Of a stretch of 64,000 nucleotides of DNA, positions 25,019-37,148 are shown one piece after another. The notes below the pieces were generated by a model, which worked only from the letters and a program-made list of their open reading frames with translations, was not told where the DNA came from and searched no databases. The position numbers and the translations under genes are program-made. The stretch covers positions 169,014,340 through 169,078,339 of the forward strand of contig CM060952.1 of the NCBI GenBank assembly GCA_030765055.1. The letters are read 5' to 3'. Source of the DNA: Mantis religiosa (taxonomy: Eukaryota > Arthropoda > Insecta > Mantodea > Mantidae). Every line of letters begins with the position of its first letter. Position 1 is the stretch's first letter.

Positions 25019-25340
25019 TGTGTCTTTGTGGGTACTTAAAATTAAAAGTCGAGTTTGCAGAAATTCAAAATGCTCTTTATTTCCGTAGAAACACACTGTT
25101 TGCACACCCATTTGCAGCAAGCTGACGTAACATAAACCAACATAATCTTTCGCCACTTCTGCACACTTCTGTAGTTGCGTTCGCTTACGTCTAGCGCCAA
25201 AAAGACTCGCAAGTGTGCGAGAGAGAGGGAAATATAAAAAGAGTGGGAGTAAGGAGGTGGCAACGTCGAATGCGCTAACGCATCTGATTCGCTACAGGCG
25301 AGAACTCCTCCAATTTGAAACACATAATAGATAGTCATTT
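25019..25340 (-). mobile_element. LTR-1 family, copy 2 (right boundary unclear)
   Basis: Starts on + with TGTGTCTTTGTGGGT preceded by ATAT (25015-25018), then AATTAAAAGTCGAGTTTGCAG and CTTTATTTCC (AATAAA on the minus strand), as in the other copies. After about 25200 it diverges, and no matching TGTCAC-type end followed by ATAT was found, so the 5' end of the LTR is lost or diverged. Confidence 0.65.
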
Positions 25341-26389
25341 GTACAGCACACCGTCCGCCGTTTGAAATTGAACACTCAGTCGATTATTACGAAGTGTTGT
25401 TTACAATAAAAGCCGTTGGCTACTATTCTCATATGAACTCCCAGCGTTTAGAATACTCACAACCGGATACTGATCATACTTGAATATAAGAAAAGAATGA
25501 TTGAATCGAAATAGTTGTAGAACGTTTTGAATGTTAAACTACGAGTATAAACACCTAATAACCGTGATAGTGGTGAAAATGACGACGACGACGGTGATGA
25601 TGATTTACAGGAATATCAACAGTTCTTAATTACGGGTTTCAAGGTTCTCATTCGCCCTTCCCTGGCCCCCACGCTTGCCATTTCCTATGACGTCACTCAC
25701 GCATTAATGAAAATCGAGAAGTTGTTCAAACCTGTAAGAACTGCTAATCGTGCTAGTCAAATTGGTGAAAGCCTAAGGACTGTTTGCGCACCACTTCGTC
25801 CCTTTTCCACCTGCACTTCGCGATGCTCCATCCACAGAGGGGCGCAACTTTGATGACAAATGAGCTTATGTTAAACATTCACCTTCAGTCTTTAAGATGC
25901 AAATGTATGTCTCGATGGTCTTTGTTACAGAAGTCTAATTACAATGAGCCAGCCATTGTAAGTAGAATGTTTTAAGAAGGGATGGTACTCATAGGCTTTG
26001 TCATGGACAACATAATAATAAAAGTAATCATCTTCGTTAGTTCTTTTGTATGGAAGCAAGGAAGGCCCACGGGAGTCTTTGTTAAGTGCGTGTGGGAAGA
26101 GTTTCCTGTTCGACCAAGAGCACTTTTTGTGATTTGTGCCAGGGTTCTTTGTGCTGCAGTCTTTTCCGTTTGATTAAACTAGATTTTAAGAATCATTGCA
26201 GTTATCAGAAGAGTGCGTTTTTGTACAAAATACCAATTTTGCAAGTACCATTTTTCCATTAATGTTTTGTAGTGGTTCAAAGGAACACCTTTTCTAGACT
26301 GATTTCTCATGATTCTCCAATATTTACTATCTGTAAGTTTTATTCAGTCTGAAGATAAATGGATAGAGCACTACACTAACCTGTATTTT
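25341..26389. other. unassigned DNA
   Basis: No domain recognised. A short GAC/GAT trinucleotide run occurs at about 25580-25602. ORFs at 25784-25975 and 25982-26173 (+) are featureless. Confidence 0.45.
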
Positions 26390-27851
26390 AGTAATGCAGA
26401 AAATGATTTTCAGTAAAACATCTCAAAAGAAGTTGCAAAGCAACAAGAAGTAGATTCAATAACATTTGCAGAATTGGAAAATGTATTGAACACTATTAAA
26501 AAATCGAAAGGCACCAGGACTAGATGGAATGAATGCAGAACTTATAAAATACAGTGGGATAATGTGCAAATTAAGAATACTACATTTAATTAATAATTGT
26601 TGGCAAAAATGTCAAATACCTGAATCATGACCAATAGCTCTAATTATAAATGTATTAAAAAACGAGATCGCAAAAACTGTGGAAATTATAGAGGGATAAG
26701 TTTAATAAACACAAGTTACAAAATATATACTAAAATAATAAATAATAGACTGACAACTATTACAGAATGCCTTATAGGAGAAGAGCAGAGTGGATTCCGC
26801 AAATACCGGTCCTGTACAGATAACGTATTTGTCCTTAATTAAATAATTGAACAACGAAGGGAAAATAATTTGGAAACACATATCGCATTCATTGACCTGG
26901 AAAAGACTTTTGATAGAATAAATAGATCAAAACTGTGACAAATATTAGAAAGTAAGGGTTACCCACCACATATTATTAATGCAATAAAAGACATATCACA
27001 AATACAACTACAAGAATTAATACTGGGGATAGGTTAACAGAACAAATTTCTACCAATACTGGGCTAAGACAAGGGTGTAGCTTATCACCTACTACTTTTA
27101 GTATATATATGGACGATATTCTAAATGAATGGAAGATTTTAGTAGACCCAGGAATAAAAATAAAAGAAAATATTTATATTAATACCCTGCTGTTTGTGGA
27201 TGACCAAATATTGATTCATCGGAATGAAAATCAACTGCAAACGTCAATGTATATTCTAAATAATATATTACAAAAGTATAATTTTAAGATATCAGAAGAA
27301 AAATAAAAATTGTGGCTTTTAAATGAAATTATAATGTAACATCAAAAATTGTTTTAGGAAATAAGATTTTAGAACAAATATCTAGTTTTAAATTATTTGG
27401 ATGTAACATAAGTTTTAGAAACTATGCTGATATAGAAGAAAAATTGAACAAATTCCGAGCAATATGTGGGACAATCCAAAGAACTTTTAAAAACAGAGTG
27501 AGAAAGGATACAAAAATGAAAATGTATAAGGTAATGGCTATTCCAATTTTACTATGTGGAAGCGAAACCTGGGTGCCAGCACAAAAGGATTTAAATAAAA
27601 TACATACTCCAGAAATGAAATTTTTAAGAAGTGTTAAAGGTTGTAGAATATTGGACAAAATAAGAAATGAGGTTATTAGAAAGGAATTAGAAATTGAACC
27701 AATCCGTGACAAAATATCAGAAGGAAGGCAACAATGGCATGAACATATATTAAGAATGGAGGATGGAAGATATCCAAATGCAGTATTAAACTATAATCCA
27801 AAAGGAAGAAGAGACAGCGGACGACCCAGGAAACGCTGGAGAGATCTATGA
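26390..27851 (+). pseudogene. RTE-like LINE reverse transcriptase remnant
   Basis: Plus strand, several frames. In order: ITFAELENVL; APGLDGMNAELIKY after a 1-base shift near 26505; NYRGISLINTSYKIYTKII (26680); EEQSGFRKYRSCTDNVFVL; AFIDLEKTFDRI (26890, RT motif A); TGLRQGCSLSPTTFSIYMDD (27060); LLFVDDQILI (27190, the FADD active-site box with Ala changed to Val, both Asp kept); then ILLCGSETW and a C-terminal WHEHILRMEDGRYP ... GRPRKRWRDL. The endonuclease is missing. At least four stops or frameshifts make it dead. The short distance from stop to a trinucleotide tail fits RTE-type elements. Last open segment: 27444-27851. Confidence 0.85.
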
Positions 27852-27912
27852 AGCCGGAACGGGCGATATGCCCAAACCATGGAGTGAAAAAGAAGATGAT
27901 GATGAAGAAGTT
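27852..27912 (+). repeat. LINE 3' UTR with GAT/GAA tail
   Basis: Only about 40 bp separate the stop from AAGAAGATGATGATGAAGAAG. Short 3' UTRs with trinucleotide tails are usual in RTE-type LINEs. Confidence 0.6.
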
Positions 27913-29189
27913 TTATTCATCTCTCCTTTTCTATCCGCAATTTAGGTATGAAACATGAAACACCTATGCTGCTTGAATTTGGATTATCTTCGAAGTACTA
28001 TGGAATGTGCGTTATGCATGATACAATTTAAGGAATCTAAATAAACATAGAGGTTAAAATAACTAAATAAAACGTAATGAGAGCGAAGTATTGCCTGATA
28101 ATTGCATATGGTACTCACGTTTTGTTGTACTAAACTGTTATGTAATCTGGCAGGTACATTGTAAAAAGTGTTAATTTCTAATATATTTAATTTTCCTTAA
28201 ATGGAGATTAAAATAACATGTCCAGGGAATCTGCATACATATTATATAATTTGGCCTAAATTTAGGTATAAGTTTTAAGACATAAATGCAATGGCTTGTC
28301 TAAAACTTGGTATTAGGCGTGTCTCTGTAGAAAATCTACCTCTATTTCATATTGATGCCAGTTGAATATGAAATACGTCGACATGACATTTCAATTCCAG
28401 CCTGTCGTGCGCTGGCGTTTTGGTAGTTTTGTGTGTACATAAAGACAGATAAAAAGTCACGCTCTTTAACATAGGAACCCAGTTAAGACAAAATATGTAA
28501 GATGAGAGAGCACATACAATATTAGAGGAACTTAGGCAAGGAAATCATAATTTATATTTAGGTTAAAGGGATCAGGTGCAGGGAAAGAGGTCGGGTAATT
28601 TTTGGCATCGCATCTAAAGTAGTTAGCATTCAAGATTCAGGGCTAGATCCCCATGGTATCGTTATCTAGTTGCTAGGAATCCGCAGACCAGTAAATGAGA
28701 TTAGTTGTTAGCAAAGCGCTGCAGTTTGATATTCCCCGTCTCTGAGTTCGTCTCTTCATGGCCTCTGGGACATTCTAGGCGGCGCTTTTGCTAAATAGTT
28801 GAGGTACCTCGACCACTAGTTATATCCTCAGGGTCTCCTGAGGCTTATGATCTAGTTGCTGCATGAGATGTTCTCGAGAAATTCTGAGAGATACAAATCT
28901 TGGATTTCAAGTATAAAATTCATTCTCAACTGCACATTTATTGCGATTAGTGCAAAGTTGTTAACTAGGATACTGAAAATGGAAGATTTTTCTATTCTGA
29001 GTGGAGTGGAAGGGATAAAAATCTAATATGAGCTTCTCAAGCCATTATCTTGTTTTTTAGTCTACTTTAAGCTAACCTAAATGAATCTTTGCAGAAACAG
29101 TTTCATTTCAAATTTCCTTTTATCTGAAAATAGAAGGAACTGAATATATGATCGTCTTGAAATTCCATCTCTATCCATGTATTGCGAAA
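27913..29189. other. unassigned DNA
   Basis: No coding or repeat content recognised in about 1.3 kb. Confidence 0.45.
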
Positions 29190-29202
29190 CAGCTGATTAA
29201 AC

Positions 29203-29438
29203 TTTTTTGTAATTTACGTCCTCCAACATTAAGTCATATCGGACGATGAATGGAATGTGTGAAATGATGCTCAAAGGAGTCCAGGGTCCATATAGCTTAC
29301 AGTTATCCGACATTCGTCTGTAAGGATAAGGGAAAACCCCGGAAAAACCTTATCCAAGTAACTCACCCTGACCGAGATTCGAACTCGGGACCTCTTGAAC
29401 GTGAAGCAGACGTGCTACCAGCACGCTACCGAGGCGGC
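29203..29438 (-). repeat. SINE-A copy 2 with 13-bp target duplication
   Basis: Complete 236-bp copy. Perfect direct repeat CAGCTGATTAAAC at 29190-29202 and 29439-29451. Minus strand: head CCGCCTCGGTAGCGTGCTGG, B box GAGTTCGAATCTCGG, the GGATAAGG hairpin, and a short A-rich tail (6 A) at 29203. This copy defines the family's true ends. Confidence 0.92.
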
Positions 29439-29451
29439 CAGCTGATTAAAC

Positions 29452-30261
29452 GAAAACAACTTAAGAAAGATATAGAAGTATTGAAACGCTCAAAACAGTA
29501 ACAATAATGCTTCTGAAATGACTAATGCCAAGGAAACGTTTTTCGAAATAGTGTTTTAAAGAGATCTGCAGTACCAGTTTTCTGATTCTTATTGTTAAAC
29601 ATGTATCAAAATCATATGAGATTCCTTCCAAATTCCCTCCAAATGAAGTTGAATGTACAGGCTGTTCTCAAAACGTTAAAATTAACACGTCTTATTTATC
29701 GTGTAGCATGCGATATTGTAAGATATATCTTAAGAAATGTTTTTATAAACCTAGTTCTGTAAAGAAAGATTGATTCGTGGTATGAATATTTTCTTGAAAA
29801 TTTCCCCGCTGCATTCTTGGTGATCTAAGCCTAAACATAGCATTTGATTTGGTTTTTATTTTATACTGATCTCAAACACATATGGAACTATTTCTGAAAA
29901 TGCTTTCATTTTATTTTGGGAGGACTCAAAACATGCACTTCTGGTAAAATTTCGACATAAGTTCTACAGATAATACAACAGTAATATTTTCTTCGATAGC
30001 CATATGGGTTTTTCCTAACGGCAAGAAAAAGTAATATTTTAAATAGTAGAGGTTGAAGAAATTATAGTATTTCTGGCGTAATAATTGATATCGAATGCTA
30101 TGAAAAGGACTACGATGCGAAAAGAGGAAATTCACTTTAATTGAGCTTTACTTATGGATTACTTTAACAGCTCTCAGCGTCCCACTGTATATTGGGCGTG
30201 AACAGGTCCTAAGTTTGCCCAGAGGCAATTTTATTACGCTTGAAGTTCTTTTAAGTGTAGT
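29452..30261. other. unassigned DNA
   Basis: AT-rich, no recognisable feature; ORF 29926-30135 (-) is featureless. Confidence 0.45.
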
Positions 30262-30420
30262 AAAACGATAGGGGACTACCGGCTTTACTTCCTTTCCTAA
30301 CGTAGCCAAGCTAAGGGCTTTTGTGCTGGAAAAGCAGTTGACACTGTTCTCCGGGCTTGAACCCGCCCTTTGGAAACCGAGTCTAGCACAGGCTAAACGT
30401 ATGCAAAAGAGCGGAGGGTG
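30262..30420 (-). repeat. family G tRNA-like SINE, copy 2 (diverged)
   Basis: CGGCTTTACTTCCTTTCC, TAGCCAAGCTAAGGGCTTTT and a B-box-like GGGTTCAAGCCCGG (minus) occur in the same order as at 4.75 kb. Strongly diverged. Confidence 0.45.
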
Positions 30421-31065
30421 AATTTGCCTTCACCTACTTTTCTTCGCTCTGGCGTGGTTATGGGTCTGAAAAACAAATCACTGATGCTTAATTAACTGAA
30501 ACAGTGAGGAGGAGATGCTTTATACATAAAGGTAAGGAAGGAGGTAAGTAGAGAGTTACAGCGTGACTCCATGAGCAGGTAGGAGCTAAAGTTGGGCGCA
30601 CTGGTCTAACATGTTACCCTTAGATACTGAGGACGACATGACTAGAGGAGCTAAAATGCATCTGTACAAGAAGATAATATGTCCAGTAAACGAGATATTT
30701 AAAATTATATTTTCTTCGATGTATCCAAATATTTACCATTACTGAAACAAATGAGAAATCGATATAGCCATATAACAATCTGTGATGTTTAGCAAAAGTG
30801 CATCAAAGTTGTCCACATTGTTATATAAACCTTAACCTTAGCCTAAACTAATTTAAATCAAAAATATAATACTTATCTGTTGGTTTTGACAGTTTATAAT
30901 AAGCACACCTCTTCAATTTTATGAAACTAGTTTTGCCTACAATATTATGTTTCGCCGGATACTTCCCTGCATCACAGGAGATAAGTAAATGTTTTGAATG
31001 TGCTCTTATCATTTTGCTTTTGTTTTATTGTTGAAAATTTGGCTGCCTAGAGATTTGAGACAAAG
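30421..31065. other. unassigned DNA
   Basis: Nothing recognised. Confidence 0.45.
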
Positions 31066-31069
31066 ATAT

Positions 31070-31508
31070 TGTGATTTTGTGTTTGTTAGATGAAAAGTCC
31101 TGTTGGCAGAATTTAAAATGCTTTTTATTTCAATAAAAAGACGCTTTGTACACCCCTTACAGCGGCGAAATGATGTCACATACATAATTGCAGTCCGCGA
31201 GGTCGTCTGCCACACGTAAGCAAACGAAAGAAATCACTGCAGTACACTCACAAATGTCCACACAGCTGCACACTCAATTAACAACTGACTGGCAACTCAA
31301 CTCTTGCGGCTTTTATACCTCCAGTCGTGTCTAGAAAGCCGCCGACATTTCGATGCCTTTCACGGCGGCAAGAGAAGTGAAGAACTATCTAGACATTACT
31401 CTGTCTCTTTCTCTCCCCGCTTCTGTCTCTCTCTCGGCCCTGCGCCCATCGCTCGCCTACGCAGCGGCCGCGGCCTATGGCAGCAACGAAACAATGGGAT
31501 CGGTGACA
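31070..31508 (-). mobile_element. solo LTR, family LTR-1, copy 3
   Basis: Starts TGTGATTTTGTG on + and ends GATCGGTGACA, flanked by ATAT at 31066-31069 and 31509-31512. On the minus strand: TATAAAAG (TATA box, about 31312), AATAAA in the T/A-rich stretch near 31130, then the shared end. The CT-rich stretch (31390-31440) is U3. No internal region. The small ORFs here (31009-31215, 31304-31570) are accidental. Confidence 0.88.
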
Positions 31509-31512
31509 ATAT

Positions 31513-33424
31513 GCACATGATATTTGGTGCATACTTTTATCCCGCATCTTTCAGAAAACCAACTCTTTGACATTAAAGGCAGTCGTTAGTAATATGCAGA
31601 TATTCCTAAAGCTACATTTTTCAGCGGAGTCATGTTCGATGTAGGATAATTGATTGTTAGTTTGGATAAAACTGCTAAAACTAGTATTCAACAAAGTCAT
31701 TACAATCATCATCTACACTGTTTGAGCCTCAAATCCGTTCCGTCTTCATTAGAACTGTTCACTCCGTCTTAATTTCGGATAGCTTATATTTTGTTTTTCT
31801 TATGGTTTATACTTAGTTATAAACTAATTATGTCAAATATTCTTTCTAATTCTTAAAGCAATTGTGTGTACGTTTCATGTATCCTAAGCTTTCATTTTAT
31901 TTCTTCGCTCCCTTTTTTTATTGACTTAAGGATAAACCGGCCACTGAACCAAGAAATCTTACTTCTGTCGCTTCTACTCTCCTTATGTTTCTTCCTGTAG
32001 CTATCTAAGCCTCTGAGCCGTGAGACAACGAGCTGATTAAGCCTTGGCAAGCTGAGGACAAGCGTTTGCAGGCCCTTGTTAGAGCTTAGCCACTTAGTGA
32101 CGGGATGTGGAGTTGGTATACTGGCGGGTAAAAATATATTGGGAACATAAAGTACGATAATATTAGCAATGCCACTGATTTAAAAAAAAATACTGAATTT
32201 GCTTGTTTTATTGGCTAACACCTTGATGTTCTACAAACTTATTGATATTTATTAAATTTTTTCTTGCATATTCATATACTTCTGGCATAATGTTTTATAT
32301 TCCAGATATTTAAAGCTGCCCATTTCTATAATAATCATGATGATCATAATAATAATTTGCGAATCTGTGACAATGGAGCCAAGTGTTTAGTTTTGCTATA
32401 TTCATTTGTTGTACTAGATAACTTACGTGCAGCCATCTATAAACTATTTTCTGAGTTAGCTACCATTACTTTATCATCCGCTGTAAATAAACCGTTCTAA
32501 TATGATCATTAATAATAATCAAATTAACAGTATACCTAATGTTGATACACTCACACACATACACAGAAAGGGTGATAATTAAAAAAATTGTTCCTAGCAT
32601 AATCTAAATCATTTTTGTAAAAATCTTTGGCATATTGGGGTAAGTAGCTCTAGCATGTTTAATTTTATCCTGTCGCAAACGTCTTCATGGTAGTGGATGA
32701 TTTAAAATACACTATATGTGGTTATATAATCTATGTGGGATACAATAAAACACAAATTTTCTATCAAGTTGAATGGAGTGTGTAGGAGTGCTTTGCTGCA
32801 ATTTTTCGAGATGCTTGTTCCGTCTATGGTGTTACTTTTGACGTTCTGATGGCTCTTCAATGGCGTTGGTCTCTATGTTGGTCTTCCTTACCTGGGGTGC
32901 TGGATACGAGGTGCTCTCAGCCTTATGCTCATGAGGAGCAACAGAGGTGCTACTTGACAGAACGGTAGCGCTTCTGATCTTGTTTGCGCCATTATCGTCA
33001 TTTGTTCCGGCGGGCGCATGAATATTTCACTTTGCGCCGGTTATGCGGCCAGCTGGTCATGTGACTCGCCAGCGCGCAAGAAAATAGTCTTCTTCTTTCG
33101 TTTAGTTGCAGACATGTAGAGACATGTGATGTGCTTGGTTGTGTGGCTGCGTGCAGCGGTTGTTCCAATGAAAAACGGTTTTAGTTTATCTCAAATATTA
33201 AATGTATTGTTGTCTTCTTCATGATTATTCACATAAGAAATGTAGCGTGTGCAATAAATTTATCTAGTGATATGAATACAGCTCTATCGAGTACAGTCCA
33301 CAAAATCAGTTTCCTTGATTTCTGCTAAAATCAAGGTGGTCCTCCGCATTAAATTAAGCACGACACGAACAGATCTCGTAAGCCGTTCCTAATTAACTGC
33401 AGAGGTTCTAATCCAATTAGTCCC
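31513..33424. other. unassigned DNA
   Basis: About 1.9 kb with no domain, tRNA-like head or paired termini recognised. Confidence 0.45.
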
Positions 33425-34060
33425 GGACCCTTAGGTCCAAAGTCCCTGGCCTCCTTCAACCAGGGAAAATGTGTAGTGTTTAACGCCCGCTTTTACTACA
33501 TATGGCACCGCAGGCGGTGACACTGATGATACATGGGATGAAGATGGAGCACCGGTGGAATGAGATGGCGGGGGAAACCGGAGGTCCCGGGAAAACCCGC
33601 CCCAACGCCGTGTTGTCCACCACAAATCTCACTTTGCGGTCTCCTGGGATCGAACCCGGGCCGCCTTGGTGAGAGCCAAGCGGTCTAACCACTGAGCCAC
33701 GGCCTGGCCTTCAACCAGGGAGTTACTGAGCTGTCCCAAAAGGGCGTCCGGCGCCTCCGTGGTTCTTTCCATAGGGCAAGACCTAGAGACTAACATGCCC
33801 CCCCCCCCCTCAATCTGGTCCTGTGGACTCAAGGCGGGATGGAAGTGGATACGCCACTTACGCGCGCTAACTCCAAAATTGGAAGGCTACCGATATGACC
33901 TCGGTGGGGCCGCCTGGTGACCTAGCACACCTTCTACTATCTATGCTGGCTAGTACGCAGGAATATATGGCTTCCCTCAACCCCATCCGGGGACGTATCC
34001 GATCTCCCGCGGGTATCGGGAACCACTGTCCCCTCGAGTCCATTGCTACACTCTGGACAG
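33425..34060 (-). repeat. family D copy split by SINE-B
   Basis: The D terminal segment TCCAAAGTCCCTGGCCTCCTTC (33436 on) corresponds to the block at about 19285. It stops at 33466, and D resumes at 33722 with GTTACTGAGCTG, then CCATAGGGCAAGACCT, GGATGGAAGTGGATACGCC and CACCTTCTACTA up to CCCGCGGGTATCGGGAACC at about 34025. A C homopolymer of 12 lies near 33800. No family C head follows, so the copy is truncated on the tRNA side. Confidence 0.85.
33467..33707 (-). repeat. SINE-B copy 1, nested in family D
   Basis: Perfect 14-bp target duplication CCTTCAACCAGGGA at 33453-33466 and 33708-33721. Minus strand: head GGCCGTGGCTCAGTGGTTAG, tRNA-Glu-like arm with anticodon CTC (CTTGGCTCTCACCAAGG), B box GGGTTCGATCCCAGG, body with GGGTTTTCCCGGGACCTCCG, end GCGGGCGTTAAACACTACAC. 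Confidence 0.95.
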
Positions 34061-35294
34061 AGGCAAAGGTAACGGCGAACTTGCAGTTAGCATTGGCCCC
34101 TTAAGCTTTTGGCGTTGTTAGTACACTTGACTACTGTTCTACGCCGTATTCAGAAGATAGATATGCAGAAGATAGTCCTTTGATTGTGTGGAAAACGTAG
34201 CACCTAGCAACCTAACGAAGAAAAAAAGAAATGTCTTATAGAATCTGGAAGATTTTATTGCTTCATCAGTGTCCTAAGCGAGTAAACAGAGGCTGACATG
34301 TGAACCATTACGGTGACAGATGAAAGTAAATATCTTAAGCATGCAGTTATTCCCAGATTAACTAGAATCAGAAAATCTTAACACGGTATATTCTGCATCA
34401 ATCTTTTCTACTGAAAGAGAAACAGCGTCAGTTCCTGTAGGAGGAATAATTACACTTCACTTCTTATTCTAAGACCGTCTTTGTTGTTAACAATGCGATG
34501 TATGTTCCTTTGAAGCAACCTGCATAAATTTGAAATAAATTGTAAGCAATATACGCTCCTTACTGTGTCTGCTTTGTATTTGAAAGCCTCCTTGTTTTGC
34601 CGACTACTTTAAATTGCATTGGATTGTAGGAGCGGCAGTTTCCGAAGATATAGAGGGTTATATCGGAAAGCTTGGGGCGGATTATTGATTGGTTGAAGAG
34701 TTGCGAGGAAACGCCTGTAAAATTACAAGTGATACTGCAACCCACCTCCAGGTGTGATTCGTTTCTTGCCGCCGCCCTCTAGACCATCTTGTGCCAGGAC
34801 CATCAATCTTCTGGCCCCCCTCCCGCCCAAGATTTGATAGGGTTGAAGGTTCAGCTGAACCCAGTCCAAACGATCTTTTGCGTTTTCTCCACTCTTCACA
34901 AACGCTTCTAAACTTTTCTTCAACTTAGAATAGAATGAAATATGTGAATCTCCAAGACAGGGTTGTGTAAACAGTAGTTTGTAAGCCAAGTTCCTTTCCC
35001 CACGCCCCTTCACAGAAACAATCAATTCTGCAGCGTCTGCAGAACGGAGAGAGAGTCGCCATTCATCACTACCTACCTGAAAATGATGCTCAGAAACCTA
35101 CGATTGTACGCAATTTATTATTATTGTTGTTGGTGGTGCTGCTGCTGTGAATGTAATCACAATACATAAACTTCATCACTACGGAAACAATTATTGTTAA
35201 AACATTGATATGTGCCACAGCAGAACTAATGTGAGCAGTTCAGAGAAATAAACAGGATGGAACCACCGGTACATAGTGATGGTAGCCGGAACAG
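34061..35294. other. unassigned DNA
   Basis: Nothing recognised. ORF 34723-35025 (-) is 100 aa but has no domain and no supporting signal. Confidence 0.4.
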
Positions 35295-35298
35295 ATAT

Positions 35299-35733
35299 TG
35301 TGACTTTATGGGTTAGTAGAATTAAAAGTCAAGTTTGCAGAAATTCAAACTCTTCATTTCCGTAAAAAGACACTTTTGTACACCCCTTACAGTTCTAAAA
35401 GTGACGTGTCATACACACAGTAGTCTCTGGTTGCTTCACCACAGATAAACAAACAAAATCACTCGCGGTACGCTTCTGAGTTCCACTGTTAACAGTTCCA
35501 ACTCACTACACAAGCCCAATTACAACTGTCCGACTGCGTTGACAGCATTGGCACTTTTACATCTTCACTCATAGTTCTAGAAATGAGTGGAACGTTCTGT
35601 AACAACCAAGAAAGCGAACCTTCCAGTCATCTGTCTCTTTCTTTCTCTGTTTCAACAAGCTTTTATCTCCGCGCTACACTATCTGTCTCTTTGCGCGCGC
35701 CGGCCGCGCCCGTCGCAACAGTACCTCGCGACA
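35299..35733 (-). mobile_element. solo LTR, family LTR-1, copy 4
   Basis: Starts TGTGACTTTATGGG on + and ends CCTCGCGACA, flanked by ATAT at 35295-35298 and 35734-35737. Conserved AATTAAAAGTCAAGTTTGCAG block; TATA-like TGTAAAAG on the minus strand near 35555; CT-rich U3. The 149-aa ORF 35587-36036 starts in this LTR and is not regarded as a gene. Confidence 0.88.
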
Positions 35734-35737
35734 ATAT

Positions 35738-36877
35738 CGACAAATGAGTATTTATATGAAGCAGGAGAGCGGCTAGCCGTTATAGGTCTATCTATTCTGT
35801 GGGACGTTATTTCCCTACCAGGTTGCTCCACGAAGCATCGGGTCTTCCATACGTGGAGGATGAAATTAGGCGCCGGGCTTGAAAATTATACGCAAGTTTA
35901 CCATCTCACAGAAGCGCCCTTGCTAGATCATTGGGAGATTATGACTCCACTAGACGCCGATCTAGACTGCACCAGGTCCCCCTTATGGCATGCGGGCACC
36001 CCAGATAACATAGGAGCTAATCCTATCAGCAGCTAAAGCTGAGCTCCTCATAATTCTTCGAAGCTGTTTGGCATCTAAATTTTTCCCCCAACTAAAAATT
36101 AAACCAAAAATAACAAATTGGGTGCAAAGTACTGCATCCTCCCCTTCAACCCTAAGGGACATTCTGTAACCTCTAAATTAATCCTAACCTCAAAACCTAC
36201 ACCACCTTCATCCTACAAATTTCAAATCTAAACCTTACCTGCGGTAAAACTCTTAGTGGGCATGCAGCAAAAACCTTCTGGCTGTATACAGCCAGCCAGC
36301 CAGCACCTAGTGGAGTGGAGCTAGCAGTTAGTCTAAATTGGCCCCTCGCCTCATATGCTTACCAGCACATGCTACCGTGTTGCGAGTATTTCCGAACCAT
36401 TTTTTTACTATTTAAAATGTACTAAAAAGAAAACCAAGTTATTCCCGTCATTTGGTTGAGGTCTAGCTGGTAGTGCTCGAGCTCTGCAGATCTTTCTTCC
36501 ATTGTGTCTCGCACTACCGAGGTTCCTTTGAAGCCATCTCACCAGAGGAAGCGCTCACGTAAAAGCACGCGGTGCCATATCCATCCGTTAGGTCCCTATT
36601 CTTTCCTCAGTTCTCCGAAGCATAAACACCCAACAGTGGAACACAATAGGTGCGGAACAAATGTTAAAATTAGCGTTCCTAAATTATAATAACTATGTTG
36701 CAGATTAAGTGGTTGAAACTCGGCAGCCTCCAAAAGCTTGTGAAACAAGTTTCTTAATATAAACTGTATGTAATTCGGTAAATTATGAGTTGATTTTAAA
36801 ACTGATAAATGTATGGGCTACGTGAGTGTACTGTTACTTTTCAGAGGGTAATAATCAATTCTATACATTACTAAACT
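35738..36877. other. unassigned DNA with a C/A-rich stretch
   Basis: About 36060-36250 is markedly C/A-rich on the + strand (CCTAACCTCAAAACCTACACC-type words), ending in a GCCAGCCAGCCAGC run near 36290. Nothing coding recognised. Confidence 0.45.
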
Positions 36878-36883
36878 GCATAC

Positions 36884-37142
36884 ATTCTTCGAGGGCCCGC
36901 CTGGGTAGCGTAGATGGTAGCATGTCTGCCTCAAGTTCAAGAGGTCCCGAGTTCGAATCTTGGTCAGGGTGAGTTACCTGGATAAGGGCTTTTTCGGAAT
37001 TTTCCCTGATCCTAAAAGACGAATGTCGGGTAACTCTAAGCTCCATGGACCCCGGACTCATTTGAGCATCATATCGCCCACTCCATCCATCGTGCGATAT
37101 GACTTAAAAGTTAAAGGACGTAAATAAAAAAATATAAAAAAA
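36884..37142 (+). repeat. SINE-A copy 3
   Basis: Head GCCCGCCTGGGTAGCGTAGA, B box GAGTTCGAATCTTGG, body to ACGTAAATAAAAAAATA with an A-rich tail (37125-37142). Flanking GCATAC on both sides (36878 and 37143) is a short, weak candidate target duplication. ORF 36861-37061 (-) is a shadow. Confidence 0.85.
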
Positions 37143-37148
37143 GCATAC

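Noticed and set aside
35587..36036. 149-aa ORF on the plus strand
   Set aside because: Starts inside an LTR-1 copy, has no domain, and its first third is the CT-rich U3.
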